Source: Methanoculleus frigidifontis (GTDB lineage: Archaea; Halobacteriota; Methanomicrobia; Methanomicrobiales; Methanoculleaceae). Taken from it: DNA of 64,000 nucleotides. The translations under genes were made by a program, and so were the position numbers. Positions within the stretch are counted from its first letter, which is position 1; every line of letters begins with the position of its first letter. Below are positions 26,019 through 34,668 of this stretch, piece by piece. The stretch is from contig NZ_VCYH01000002.1 of assembly GCF_030464345.1 (NCBI RefSeq), forward strand, positions 310,001 to 374,000, given 5' to 3'. The notes under the pieces are model-generated. The model ran no database searches. It had not been told where the DNA came from and saw only the letters and a list, made by a program, of their open reading frames with translations.

Positions 26019-27515
26019 ATGCAAAGTGAGGAGAGCGTGAAGGCAAACCAGCGGAGAATCAGGGAGATAATGACGGACAGCAAGATAGACGTGGGGATGA
26101 TCGACCAGTTTCCGCAGCCGGCGCTCGCGCTCGATTATGACGGTGCCGTTCTGGCCTGGAACCGGAAGCTTGAGGAGATCACCGGCGTGCGGGCGCAGGA
26201 GGTCGTCGGCAAGGGCGGGTACGAGCACGCCCTGGCTCTCTTCGGCGAGCGGCGGCCGACACTGATCAACACCGTCCTCGGGCAGGACGCTCCCGCCGGC
26301 GAATACTACCGGAACCTTACCCGGACAGGAGAGAGCATCTTTGCCGAGTCCTGCACGCCCCTGGCAAACGGGAGGGTGATGGCGTGCACTGCGGCGCCGC
26401 TCTACGGCAGCACCGGAAAACGTATCGGTGCAATCGAGACCTTCTGGGACATCACCGAAAAACGGGCCGCCGAGAACGAACTCCGGCGTTCGGAAGAGAT
26501 GATCCGGACGATGATCGATTCGCTCCCCGACATCTTCTTCACCATCACCTACGACGGCACCTTCCTGCAGTTCTCCTGGAAAGAGGCGCCGAAAGCAGGG
26601 ATCAACCCGGGCGACCTGATCGGCAAAACTCCGCACGCCCTCCTCCCGCCGCCGGAAGCGGAGTTTCTCATCGCCGCAGCGCAGCAGGTCATCGATACCG
26701 GCCAGATCGTCTCACAGAAGCGTACGTTCCGGTGGCACGGAAAAGACTGCGCCTTCCAGATGATGCTGCACCCGCAGCACGACGCCTCGGGGCGGATCGT
26801 CGCGGCAACCGGCGTCGCCCGCGACGTGACCGACCACCTCCAGTACGAACGGACCGTGCAGGAGACATGCCAGGCATCGGACCTCTACCTGGACCTGCTC
26901 GGCAACGACATCTACAACACCAGCATGGTCGCGGCCACGGTCATCGAGATGCTCCGCGAGAGGCTCACGGGCGAGGAGCAGGAACTCGCGCACCGGGTGA
27001 AGGCCACGATCGAGCAGAACATCAACATCATCAAGAACGTCGAACTGCTCAACACGCTCAGCCAGCACCGGCCGTCGCTCGGGCCGGTCGACCTCGACCG
27101 CATCATCCGCGACCAGGTCCGGCGGCACCCCGGGATCGCCGTCCGCTACGTCGGCGAGGGCGCCTGTATGATCTGGGCAAACCAGCTCGTCGAGCATATC
27201 ATCGCCAACCTGATCAGCAACAGCATCAAGTACGGCGGCATGAACGTGGAGATCGAGATCGCGATCCAGGAGACCGAGGAGATCGTGACCCTCAGCGTCG
27301 CAGACAACGGCATCGGGATCCCGGACCACCTCAAACCGAACATCTTCGACCGGTTCACCCGGAACGGCGGGAAGAAACCCGGCAACCGCGGTCTCGGGCT
27401 CCATATCGTCAAGACGCTGATGGGCCAGTACGGCGGCAGGGTCTGGGCGGCGGACCGCGTCCCCGGCAGTTCGGGAGAGGGCGCCGCAATCAAGATGATC
27501 TTCCAGCGGTGCTAA
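26019..27515 (+). CDS. PAS-domain sensor histidine kinase-like protein lacking the phospho-acceptor His
   Basis: A 498-residue soluble protein. The ATG at 26019 has GAGGAGG 7 nt upstream. PAS 1 is at about 22-130 (FPQPALALDYDGAVLAWN). PAS 2 is at about 150-275 (LPDIFFTITYDGTFLQFSW, with PAC ATGVARDVTDH). A dimerisation helix follows and a C-terminal HATPase_c has N-box NLISNSIKYGG, G1 VADNGIGIPDHLK and G2 GLGLHIVKTL. The expected H-box (GHDINN in methanogen kinases) reads GNDIYN, so Asn replaces the acceptor His. ATP binding looks intact, while autophosphorylation at the usual site does not. No response regulator is adjacent. Confidence 0.85.
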   Translation: MQSEESVKANQRRIREIMTDSKIDVGMIDQFPQPALALDYDGAVLAWNRKLEEITGVRAQEVVGKGGYEHALALFGERRPTLINTVLGQDAPAGEYYRNLTRTGESIFAESCTPLANGRVMACTAAPLYGSTGKRIGAIETFWDITEKRAAENELRRSEEMIRTMIDSLPDIFFTITYDGTFLQFSWKEAPKAGINPGDLIGKTPHALLPPPEAEFLIAAAQQVIDTGQIVSQKRTFRWHGKDCAFQMMLHPQHDASGRIVAATGVARDVTDHLQYERTVQETCQASDLYLDLLGNDIYNTSMVAATVIEMLRERLTGEEQELAHRVKATIEQNINIIKNVELLNTLSQHRPSLGPVDLDRIIRDQVRRHPGIAVRYVGEGACMIWANQLVEHIIANLISNSIKYGGMNVEIEIAIQETEEIVTLSVADNGIGIPDHLKPNIFDRFTRNGGKKPGNRGLGLHIVKTLMGQYGGRVWAADRVPGSSGEGAAIKMIFQRC

Positions 27516-27617
27516 AAAAAAGCGGTGCATCACCCAGAAAAAACCCTTGTACTCCACCTATATAATATCCCAGCGACTATACTCATACACACCATGCCCA
27601 TATTGGGGATTTATTCA

Positions 27618-28064
27618 ATGAATCGAACCATATGCTTTAAAGAAAGACGATATATCGAAGAGCTTCGTATTCTCACCAGGGCAACCGCCGTCGACTGCAT
27701 CATCGATGAACGCTTCGACCGGATCATTTACGTCGTTCGCGAAGGGGACATGGGTCTTGCAATAGGGAAGAAAGGGGCAAATATCCAAAAAATGCAGAAG
27801 GTACTCGGCCGGCGGGTCGAGATGGTCGAGTTTGCCCGTGACCCGGACGCATTCGTGAAAAATATGTTTAAGCCGGCGGAGGTTCTGGCGCTTGTGCCCG
27901 CGGGCGAGAACCGGATCGACGTGACCGTCCGCAAAGGCGATCTCGGCATCGCCATCGGCAAAGGCGGATCCATGATAGAGAAGGCCCGCCTTCTGATCCT
28001 GCGGTTCCTGGGGAGCGAGCTTGGCAACGTGCAGATGCAGGAGGACGAGCATGCAGGAGCGTGA
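27618..28064 (+). CDS. nusA: NusA-like KH-domain protein
   Basis: A 148-residue protein with two KH modules carrying GXXG loops: GLAIGKKGANIQKMQ at about 52-66 and GIAIGKGGSMIEKAR at about 113-127. Its start, RYIEELRILTRATAVDCIIDE, matches archaeal NusA. Archaeal NusA lacks the bacterial N-terminal RNA polymerase-binding domain; it binds RNA and affects termination. A TATA box (CTATATAATATC, 27557-27568) predicts a transcript start near 27590, so ATG 27594 is an alternative start in the same frame. The usual locus for archaeal nusA is near rps12, so this could be a second copy. hisE overlaps its 3' end. Confidence 0.82.
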   Translation: MNRTICFKERRYIEELRILTRATAVDCIIDERFDRIIYVVREGDMGLAIGKKGANIQKMQKVLGRRVEMVEFARDPDAFVKNMFKPAEVLALVPAGENRIDVTVRKGDLGIAIGKGGSMIEKARLLILRFLGSELGNVQMQEDEHAGA

Positions 28065-28347
28065 GGTCCTCGGCGAACTCTGGGACGTCATCGGTGAGCG
28101 GGCAGAGAACCCGTCCGCGGAGTCGTACGTCAGCAGGATCCTGACGCACCGCAAGGGCGTCGACAAAGCGCTCGAGAAGGTCGGCGAGGAAGCGGTGGAG
28201 TTTATCATCGCGGCAAAGAACGGGGATGACGCCCGGACGGTCTCGGAAGGCGCCGATCTGCTCTTTCATTTTCTTCTGGCGCTCAAGGCGGCGAATATCG
28301 ATCTCGCGGACGTCCTCGCCGAACTGGAAGAACGCCGCCGGGGATAA
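28051..28347 (+). CDS. hisE: Phosphoribosyl-ATP pyrophosphatase HisE
   Basis: A 98-residue protein of the MazG-like all-alpha NTP pyrophosphatase class. It has the HisE signature: PSAESYVSRILTHRKGVDKALEKVGEEAVEFIIAAKNGD, split by loops (metal-binding EEA-E), then EGADLLFHFLLALKAA. It catalyses the second step of histidine synthesis (PR-ATP to PR-AMP). It overlaps the end of the NusA-like gene by 14 nt. Other his genes are not nearby. Confidence 0.93.
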   Translation: MQEREVLGELWDVIGERAENPSAESYVSRILTHRKGVDKALEKVGEEAVEFIIAAKNGDDARTVSEGADLLFHFLLALKAANIDLADVLAELEERRRG

Positions 28348-28355
28348 TCCCCGTA

Positions 28356-28817
28356 TCAGAGATACTCTTTCAGATCGACCATCTGGGGGAGTTCCTCCCG
28401 CTTCACCGACGCCGTCAGGACGACGTCCGGCTCGATCATGATGGGCGCCCCGTACCGCAGAGCGATGGCTATCCCGTCGCTCGGCCGGCAGTCCAGGATC
28501 TCGGTCTTATCGTTCTGTTTCAGGACAAGTTTTGCGTAGAATACCCCATCCTCAAGCGCATCGATGTGGAGAGCCTCGAGCGTGATCCCAAAGCTCCCGA
28601 TGATATCGATGATCAGGTCATGCGTGATGGGGCGGGGGAGCATCTCCATATTGAGGGCATTGCTGATCGAGATTGCCTCCCATAACCCGACATAGATCGG
28701 AATAGTGCTGTCGCCGCCGGCATCCAGCACAACGGTCGGGGCCGCTCCCATCTCGCTGACGGACATGAAGACCCCCTGCACGTGGCAACTCTGCACAGAC
28801 ATGTGATCATCTGACAT
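28356..28817 (-). CDS. DUF151 (bifunctional nuclease-like) protein
   Basis: A 153-residue protein starting MSDDHMSVQSCHVQGVF. It has DUF151/BFN features: VVLDAGGDSTIPIYVGLWEA, PRPITHDLIIDIIG and ILDCRPSDGIAIALRYGAPI. Members occur across archaea and bacteria. Plant BFN1 was reported as a nuclease, but the archaeal role is unknown. It is convergent with hisE, with an 8-nt gap. Confidence 0.88.
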   Translation of the reverse strand: MSDDHMSVQSCHVQGVFMSVSEMGAAPTVVLDAGGDSTIPIYVGLWEAISISNALNMEMLPRPITHDLIIDIIGSFGITLEALHIDALEDGVFYAKLVLKQNDKTEILDCRPSDGIAIALRYGAPIMIEPDVVLTASVKREELPQMVDLKEYL

Positions 28818-28848
28818 ACCCCTTATTCCCTTTAAAGGTTGGGGTCGG

Positions 28849-29880
28849 TTACCGGGTCTTTTCCGTCCGAACGACGATCTCCCGTCTGACGATGGAGAGA
28901 CTCGCAAGGAGACCGAGAGCGATGTTGAAGTAGTAGAGGATCAGCCGCCAGAGGAGAACGAAGACGCCCACGATGGACGAATTGACGAATAACCCGTAGA
29001 GCGACGTCGCCGTGAGCTCCGCCACGCCCGAACCGCCCGGCGTCAGGGGGATCATCATGATGACGGCGATGATCAGCTGGACGACGAACGACTCGATGAA
29101 GTAGGGAGGCTGGCCAAGCCCCATCAGCAGCATGGAGGCGATGATGAACTCGGAGAACCAGAAGAGGCCGGTGAAGAGAAAACCCCACAAGAGCCCCATC
29201 CTGCCGTGGTTGACGAACCGGCCGAGGCTCTCGTGGAAGTTGTCGACCTCGCGGTCGATCGCGGCAAGGAAACTCTCGATCCGCTTCATCTTCCATTTCC
29301 GCCCGACCCACCCGGAGACGCGCCTTAAAAACCGCTTGAGGTGGTCCGGGTTCTTCACCGAGAAGACGAAGACCAGGACAAAGAGCGTGATGAGGACCCA
29401 GGCCGCGTACATCACGATGCTGACGCCGGCGGCAAGGCTGCTCCAGTAACTGCCGAGAAAGAGCATCGCGAACGCCCCGGCCGCCCCGAGGACGATGCCG
29501 TCGAGCACCCGCTCCATGATGACGACGGCCGTCGCGTCCCCGATCTTGACATCGGCACGGTAGAGTTCGTGGATCCGCACGGGTTCGCCGCCCGCCTGGG
29601 AGGGGGTGATCGCCGCAACCAGCATGTTGGCGAAGACCAGGTTCAGGCAGTGGCGGAACCCGACCCGGTAGCCGAGCGACCCGGTCATCATCTGTATCCG
29701 CAGTGCCCAGAAGACGAGTGCGACGACGTGGAGCAGCAGCGCCAGGACGAGGAAACCGGGATCGATCTGCTGGAGCTGCTCGAGCGTGGACTCGTCGGTG
29801 GTGAAATAGAGTACGGCGAGCAGCACGAGCGTGCTGAAACTGACCGATACCAAAAGCCACTTAACCTGGGACTTCTTCAT
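28849..29880 (-). CDS. Lysylphosphatidylglycerol synthase TM-like (UPF0104) membrane protein
   Basis: About 343 residues from ATG 29880 (MKKSQVKWLL); a start at 29895 is also possible. Seven to eight membrane helices are evident (WLLVSVSFSTLVLLAVLYF first). The family motifs are SLGYRVGFRHCLNLVFANMLVAAITPSQAGGEPVR and, near the C-terminus, MIPLTPGGSGVAELTA, quoted here in parts. UPF0104 proteins are integral membrane proteins related to the MprF flippase domain; substrates in archaea are unknown. A TATA-like TTAAATAC lies near 29980. Confidence 0.88.
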   Translation of the reverse strand: MKKSQVKWLLVSVSFSTLVLLAVLYFTTDESTLEQLQQIDPGFLVLALLLHVVALVFWALRIQMMTGSLGYRVGFRHCLNLVFANMLVAAITPSQAGGEPVRIHELYRADVKIGDATAVVIMERVLDGIVLGAAGAFAMLFLGSYWSSLAAGVSIVMYAAWVLITLFVLVFVFSVKNPDHLKRFLRRVSGWVGRKWKMKRIESFLAAIDREVDNFHESLGRFVNHGRMGLLWGFLFTGLFWFSEFIIASMLLMGLGQPPYFIESFVVQLIIAVIMMIPLTPGGSGVAELTATSLYGLFVNSSIVGVFVLLWRLILYYFNIALGLLASLSIVRREIVVRTEKTR

Positions 29881-30026
29881 GCACACGTGCTCCATACTGC
29901 CTTCGGCCGGGCAGGGGTTCTGCAGCCGATGGCGCAACCAAAACGCTGAGAAACCGAACACATAGGTATCTTCCAGGTAGTATTTAACGCTGTTTTCCCC
30001 GATTCACGGGCATTCCGTCAGACCCG

Positions 30027-30599
30027 CTATACCGTAAAGAGGTCGCGCCGCCGGGTGACCCGGAGCAGCCCGGCACGGACGCCGGCGTCCAGCCAGCCGT
30101 AGCCGTAGCTGAAGCGGGCAAGGGCGCCGGGAGAGTCGTTCTCCCGGAGGCGGGCGCGCCCGCCGGCGAGGCCGCGGCCTGCCGCGGCGATGCACTCCTC
30201 CGCCGCCCGGTGAAGCGGGCTTGCCGGGTCGGGCGCGATCTCCACGGAGACGGCGGCCTCGGCGAGCATCCGCTCGTAGCGGTGCGTCTTCTCGGAGAGG
30301 TGATCGGCCAGGGCGGCCGGGACCGCTGCGCCGATCTCGTCCGGGGACGGGGGTTCTGCGCCGCACCGGACGAGGCCGAGCGCCAGCCCGGCGTCCAGCC
30401 ACCCGAGGCCGTAGGCGAAGCTCGCCAGGGCGTTCACCGGATCGCCGCCCGAAAAGAAGGTGCACCCGTCGGCATGGTAGGCGGCGGCCATCTCCAGGAC
30501 ATCGCATGCTGCCCGGTTGAGCGGGCTTTCCCCCGGAGGACCCGCCGACGCAGCCGCGACCGCCCGGCCGTAGCGGACACCGAACGCCTCGAGCGTCAT
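30027..30599 (-). CDS. Duplicated DUF357 protein
   Basis: A 190-residue protein made of two tandem DUF357 units: [20 protein letters not shown] plus [11 protein letters not shown] in the first half, and [20 protein letters not shown] in the second. DUF357 is an archaeal helical domain of unknown function, often next to diphthamide genes. Here the start overlaps the dphB stop (ATGA). The internal duplication is unusual if the family norm is a single ~80-90 residue unit. Confidence 0.85.
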   Translation of the reverse strand: MTLEAFGVRYGRAVAAASAGPPGESPLNRAACDVLEMAAAYHADGCTFFSGGDPVNALASFAYGLGWLDAGLALGLVRCGAEPPSPDEIGAAVPAALADHLSEKTHRYERMLAEAAVSVEIAPDPASPLHRAAEECIAAAGRGLAGGRARLRENDSPGALARFSYGYGWLDAGVRAGLLRVTRRRDLFTV

Positions 30600-31348
30600 A
30601 GTCCCGCGAACGTCTCCAGGTATTCGCGCTCCACGGGATGGAGGTCGGCAGGCACGATCAGGATATGGAGCGGCGGCCCGAAGTCAAAGGCTTTCAGCCG
30701 ATCCGCCGTCCCGGCCGCGACGACGGGGCTCTCCGACCCGGCGCGGGCGATCCCGACGTAGAGATCCGGGGCGGGCTGACCCGTAGCCTCCGCCATCTCC
30801 TCCAGGAGCCCGACGGCCTCGGGCACCCGCATGTAGCGGTCCGGCTGGATATCGAGGTAGACCAGGGTGTGCAGCCCGCAGTCCAGGTTCGCCCGGACGG
30901 TCGCAAGCGGGGTCGTCGGGAACCAGCCTGCCGCCGGAAACGGGACCGAACAGGACTTGCCGAACCGGTAGTTCTGCAGACCGGAAAGCCCGCAGACCGC
31001 GCTCTGGATCGAGGAGGCGTGGACGATCACGGTCGGCACACCGGCCTCGGCCGCCCGGATCCGCAGGTCGGCATGGGTCGTGGAGACCATCGGGTCGCCG
31101 CCGGTGAGGAAGACCACGTCGCCGTCCCGCGCCCGGTCGATCACCGCGTCCGGGTGCTGCTCAACGTCCTCCCGGCCGAGCAGCCGGATCTCTTTCCCGA
31201 AGACCTGCTCCATCTCATCGACGCTGGATCCCATCAGGCGGGAGGTATACGCCTCCAGATAGACGGCGTCCGCCCGCCGGACGGCGTCGAGACCCTTCAC
31301 CGATATGTCCCGGACGTCGAAGAGGCCGAGACCCACAAACGTCAGCAT
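30596..31348 (-). CDS. dphB: Diphthine synthase
   Basis: A 250-residue SAM-dependent tetrapyrrole-methylase-fold enzyme. It begins [20 protein letters not shown], followed by [15 protein letters not shown] and [12 protein letters not shown]. DphB trimethylates the modified histidine of archaeal EF-2 in diphthamide synthesis. It lies 10 nt upstream of nothing else in its pathway here; the preceding gene (31359) is a KaiC-like protein and the following one DUF357, all in one run from feoB. Confidence 0.94.
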   Translation of the reverse strand: MLTFVGLGLFDVRDISVKGLDAVRRADAVYLEAYTSRLMGSSVDEMEQVFGKEIRLLGREDVEQHPDAVIDRARDGDVVFLTGGDPMVSTTHADLRIRAAEAGVPTVIVHASSIQSAVCGLSGLQNYRFGKSCSVPFPAAGWFPTTPLATVRANLDCGLHTLVYLDIQPDRYMRVPEAVGLLEEMAEATGQPAPDLYVGIARAGSESPVVAAGTADRLKAFDFGPPLHILIVPADLHPVEREYLETFAGL

Positions 31349-31358
31349 CGCTGTATCC

Positions 31359-32081
31359 TCATAGCATATCCACCACGAGCTGCCCGTCCTCCATGTGGTA
31401 CTGGACCCACTGGGTGGTCGTCCCGTTGATCCCGACGATCCGGAAGTACCACTGCATGGACATCCCGACGTCCACGGACTTCACCTCGATGATCATGGTC
31501 ATCAGCTGCTTGATGGTGGAGAGGGTTTTGTCGTCGAACGACTCGTTGTTCAGGATATAGACACCGATCCCCTCGAGTTTCTTGACGCGGTTGGTGATGA
31601 CGTGGAGGAACCGGTAGGCGACCTCCAGGCGCGAGTACATCAGGAGCGTCGAGACCGAGTTGATGCAGAACCGCAGCGGCGGCGGGAGGGGGCCGCCCGG
31701 GTCCGCGTTCACGCTCTCTTTCCACATATCCTCGGCCATCCTGGAGAATTTGATCCCCATGCCGGTCAGGTCCATGGGGCTCGTGACGAATTTGGCGCGG
31801 GAGGTGTCCGAGAGCGTCGGGACCGAGCACTTGGTGATGGCGTCGATGACGCCGATATGATGTCTGTCCGCCCCCAGCCGTTTCAGCGTCGTGACGACGT
31901 CGGATGCCCGCTCGTCGGTCGATAAGAAGATGCTCCACTCGCCGTCCATCGGGCGTGCCAGCATGTATGCCAGGTGCTCTGCGTGCGAGAGCGGCGGCGT
32001 TAAAATGAGGATGTTGCTCGCCGCATGGATGCCCTGGAAGTGATTATCGATGATGGAAAGGCCGGTGTTGTAGCGGTACAT
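31359..32081 (-). CDS. RecA/KaiC-superfamily-like protein without a Walker A motif
   Basis: A 240-residue protein. The segment after strand 1, [20 protein letters not shown], sits where KaiC-like ATPases have GxxGxGKT but lacks the P-loop glycines and lysine. The following organisation ([20 protein letters not shown], then a Walker B-like [14 protein letters not shown] with Asn in place of Asp, then helices) is KaiC/RadA-like. It is probably a non-ATPase relative, perhaps regulatory. It lies 19 nt from the feoB stop and 10 nt before dphB in the same operon. Confidence 0.6.
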   Translation of the reverse strand: MYRYNTGLSIIDNHFQGIHAASNILILTPPLSHAEHLAYMLARPMDGEWSIFLSTDERASDVVTTLKRLGADRHHIGVIDAITKCSVPTLSDTSRAKFVTSPMDLTGMGIKFSRMAEDMWKESVNADPGGPLPPPLRFCINSVSTLLMYSRLEVAYRFLHVITNRVKKLEGIGVYILNNESFDDKTLSTIKQLMTMIIEVKSVDVGMSMQWYFRIVGINGTTTQWVQYHMEDGQLVVDML

Positions 32082-32100
32082 CTCTGGTCCGTAGTAGCTG

Positions 32101-33954
32101 TTACGCGAAGGCGAAATTTATAACTGCCCCAACGGCAAGACCGAGCGCAACCGTGTAGACCGTTACGGCGAGGGTGACCCGTGAGCCGACCTCGCGGTGC
32201 AGCACGGTGATCGTCGAGAGGCAGGGGACGAAGAGCACCGTGACGATGGCGAAGATGTAGAGCTGCAGCGCCGTCAGCACCGCGCCGAGATCGGCGGTGC
32301 CGGCAAGCACCGCCAGGGTCTCAAACGCCATCTCTTTTCTGAGGATCCCGAAGATCAGCGCCGTCGCCGCGTACCCCGGGAGGCCGAGCAGCCCCTCGGT
32401 GACCGGCTCGATGAACGCCTCGAAGACGTCCATCACCCCGAAGAACTCAAACAGCCCGAGGAAGACGCTGCCGACCAGCAGGAGGGGCATGGCGATGAAG
32501 AGGAACTCGGAGAGGCGCATCCAGGACTTCTTCAGCACCAGCTCAGGGTCCGGGCGGCGGAGGGGCGCCATCTCCATGATCATCCCGAAGCGTTCGCCCG
32601 GCGTTATCCGGGAGAGGAGCAGCCCGGTGAGCACGATCAGCACAAAGACGATGGCGTAGATGCTGAAGGCCGCCGCAAGGCCGATGAAACTTGCGACGAT
32701 CCCGGCGATGATGACCGTCCGCGCCGAGCAGGGCACCATGGTGACCAGGAACGCCGCGATCATCCGCTCCCGCCGGCTCCGCAGCGTCCGCACGCTCATG
32801 ACGGCCGGGACGTTGCACCCGAACGCGAGCGTCACCGGGATGATCGCCCCGCCGTGCATCCCGAGCCGGTGCATCGCCTTGTCGGCGAGGAACGCCGCCC
32901 GGGTCATGTACCCGGAGTCCTCCAGGACCGAGATGAAGATGTAGAAGAGGAAGACGTAGGGAAACGCAATCCCGAGGCCCGCCTGGAGCGCCAGCAGGAT
33001 CGCGATCCCGACGGCTTCCACGATTCCCGGCAGATCGAGCGCGGTGAAGGGTTCGACCGCGTAGACCTCGAAGAGGGTGACGATGAACCCCTCCAGCCAC
33101 CCGCCCACGATGAAGACCGTCAGGAGCATCGCGAGCAGGACGCCGAGCAGGAGGGGGATGCCGGGGATCACCCGGGTGAGAACCGTGTCCAGGTCGAAGG
33201 ACGGTGCGGGCTCTTTCTGCCGGACGGTGATGGAGTCCGCGATCTGCCGGGCGAAGTTGTGCCGGTTGGCAGCGATGATCTGGCTGATCGTCATCCGGTG
33301 GCGGCTCTCGATCTCCTCGGCGATCGTCTTTGCGGTCTCGAGGAGTTCGGCATCGTCGCCGATCCCCTCCAGCGCCTGCAGGCTTGCGAAGCGGTCCGTC
33401 CCCTGCATCTTGTCCAGGCTCCGGACGGCGGCCTCGATGTGGTGGTCGTAGGGCACCTCAAGCGTCGCCGGGCGTGCCGCAGAGAGGGCCGCCGGGATGA
33501 TCCTATCGATGTTCTTCCCCTGCAGCGCCGAGGTGAGCAGCACCTCCACACCGAGGAGATCGCGCAGGGCGGCTGTATCGACGGTGAACCCCTGTTTCGC
33601 CGCCTCGTCGATCATGTTCAGGACGACGACCATCGGGAGGCCGTACTCGGCTGCCTGCAGGAGGAGGTAGAGGTTCCGCTCAAGCCGGGTGACGTTCAGG
33701 ACGGCGACGATGACGTCCGCCCCCTGCTGCTCCAGGAACCGGCGCACCAGCACCTCTTCGTCCGAAGCGCCGTCGAGAGAGTAGACGCCGGGGAGGTCGA
33801 TCACCTCGATGATCTCGCGCTGGTAGCAGGTGTTGCCCCGCTGGAGCTCGACGGTCGTGCCCGGGTAGTTGCTCACCTCGACCCCGAGGCCGGTCAGCTG
33901 GTTGAAGATCAGGGATTTGCCCACGCCCGGGTTGCCGATGAGGGCGCACTTCAT
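32101..33954 (-). CDS. feoB: Ferrous iron transporter FeoB
   Basis: A 617-residue protein. The N-terminal G domain begins MKCALIGNPGVGKSLIFNQL, with G2 SNYPGTTVE, G3 DLPGVYSL and G4 NMID. A helical insertion follows, then a polytopic membrane part with GATE-type repeats (FPYVFLFYIFISVLEDSGYM, TLAFGCNVPAVM and LFVPCLSTITVL). It imports Fe(II) across the cytoplasmic membrane. The start overlaps the stop of the DtxR-FeoA gene (ATGA). Confidence 0.96.
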   Translation of the reverse strand: MKCALIGNPGVGKSLIFNQLTGLGVEVSNYPGTTVELQRGNTCYQREIIEVIDLPGVYSLDGASDEEVLVRRFLEQQGADVIVAVLNVTRLERNLYLLLQAAEYGLPMVVVLNMIDEAAKQGFTVDTAALRDLLGVEVLLTSALQGKNIDRIIPAALSAARPATLEVPYDHHIEAAVRSLDKMQGTDRFASLQALEGIGDDAELLETAKTIAEEIESRHRMTISQIIAANRHNFARQIADSITVRQKEPAPSFDLDTVLTRVIPGIPLLLGVLLAMLLTVFIVGGWLEGFIVTLFEVYAVEPFTALDLPGIVEAVGIAILLALQAGLGIAFPYVFLFYIFISVLEDSGYMTRAAFLADKAMHRLGMHGGAIIPVTLAFGCNVPAVMSVRTLRSRRERMIAAFLVTMVPCSARTVIIAGIVASFIGLAAAFSIYAIVFVLIVLTGLLLSRITPGERFGMIMEMAPLRRPDPELVLKKSWMRLSEFLFIAMPLLLVGSVFLGLFEFFGVMDVFEAFIEPVTEGLLGLPGYAATALIFGILRKEMAFETLAVLAGTADLGAVLTALQLYIFAIVTVLFVPCLSTITVLHREVGSRVTLAVTVYTVALGLAVGAVINFAFA

Positions 33955-34580
33955 CCGGATTTCTCCACGAATATCGATGCCGCGATCTCCGGGCTGATCG
34001 CAATGTCGCAGCCCTTGGCCCGCACCACCATTCCCTGGTTCGGGAGTTTCCTCCGGATGGTGACCATCTCGCCGGGCAGGATACCGAGGTCGAGCAGCCG
34101 CCGGTTGCACCCGGGCTGCGCGAGCACGGTGACCCGGACGGTATCGCCCTCGGAGAAGTCAAGAAGCGTCGTCGTGCTGCGCCCGCACCGGCGTCTGCCC
34201 GGATGCCGGGGGCGGGGGCAGTCGATGTAGGACGAGAGGCGGTCGATCGTCTCGTCGGAGATCTCGTGCTCCAGGGTGCAGGCCTCGCGTGAGGCGGCGG
34301 CACCGTCGATCCCGAGCATCTCGGTCAGGAAGCACTGCAGAACGCGGTGTTTGCGTGCGACCGTCGCCGCCCGCTCCCGGCCGGTCTCGGTGAGATCGAT
34401 ACCGCCTTCCGGCGTGCGGACGAGATACCCGTCCCTGACCAGTGCGGAGAGCGCCGTCCCGGCGGTGTCGGGGTCGGTCTCGAGCGCCCCGGCGATCTCC
34501 TCCGCCGTCGCCGGCCGCCCTGTTCCCGTTGTTACGGTGAGAACCGCCTCAAGATAGTCTTCACAGGTCGAGGGATGCAT
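33951..34580 (-). CDS. DtxR-type regulator fused to FeoA
   Basis: A 209-residue protein. The N-terminal winged helix is CEDYLEAVLTVTTGTGRPAT onward. The dimerisation and metal region has HRVLQCFLTEMLG and EHEISDETIDRL. A C-terminal SH3-like FeoA domain follows, with GCNRRLLDLGILPGEMVTI. DtxR/MntR-type proteins repress metal uptake when Fe or Mn is bound, and FeoA works with FeoB, so one protein may link transcription and transport control. A TATA-like CCATAAAA (34606-34613, minus strand) predicts an almost leaderless start at 34580. An ATG at 34589 is alternative. Confidence 0.9.
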   Translation of the reverse strand: MHPSTCEDYLEAVLTVTTGTGRPATAEEIAGALETDPDTAGTALSALVRDGYLVRTPEGGIDLTETGRERAATVARKHRVLQCFLTEMLGIDGAAASREACTLEHEISDETIDRLSSYIDCPRPRHPGRRRCGRSTTTLLDFSEGDTVRVTVLAQPGCNRRLLDLGILPGEMVTIRRKLPNQGMVVRAKGCDIAISPEIAASIFVEKSG

Positions 34581-34589
34581 TGTATGCAT
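34575..34589. promoter_or_regulatory. ATGCAT-TGT-ATGCAT element at the feo operon start
   Basis: Two ATGCAT palindromes spaced by 3 nt form a 15-bp near-symmetrical site over the predicted transcription and translation start of the DtxR-FeoA gene. It is a good candidate autoregulatory operator. Confidence 0.35.
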
Positions 34590-34640
34590 TTTTCGTTCTC
34601 AACGATTTTATGGATTTGCTTCGTGCCCTCCCTGAATGCC

Positions 34641-34648
34641 TATATATA
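34641..34648 (+). promoter_or_regulatory. TATA box of polX
   Basis: TATATATA is centred about 24 nt before the polX ATG at 34669. That spacing puts transcription start at or next to the initiation codon, so the mRNA is probably leaderless. Confidence 0.6.
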
Positions 34649-34668
34649 CAGGCTGCCGATTCTTATGC

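Noticed and set aside
26384-27565. 393-residue Arg/Pro-rich frame overlapping the histidine kinase
   Set aside because: It is an alternative frame of the kinase with extreme Arg/Gly/Pro content and no recognisable motif.
32197-34230. 677-residue plus-strand frame antisense to feoB
   Set aside because: It is highly charged, repetitive Glu/Arg/His composition and exactly opposite to an intact FeoB; a GC-codon shadow.
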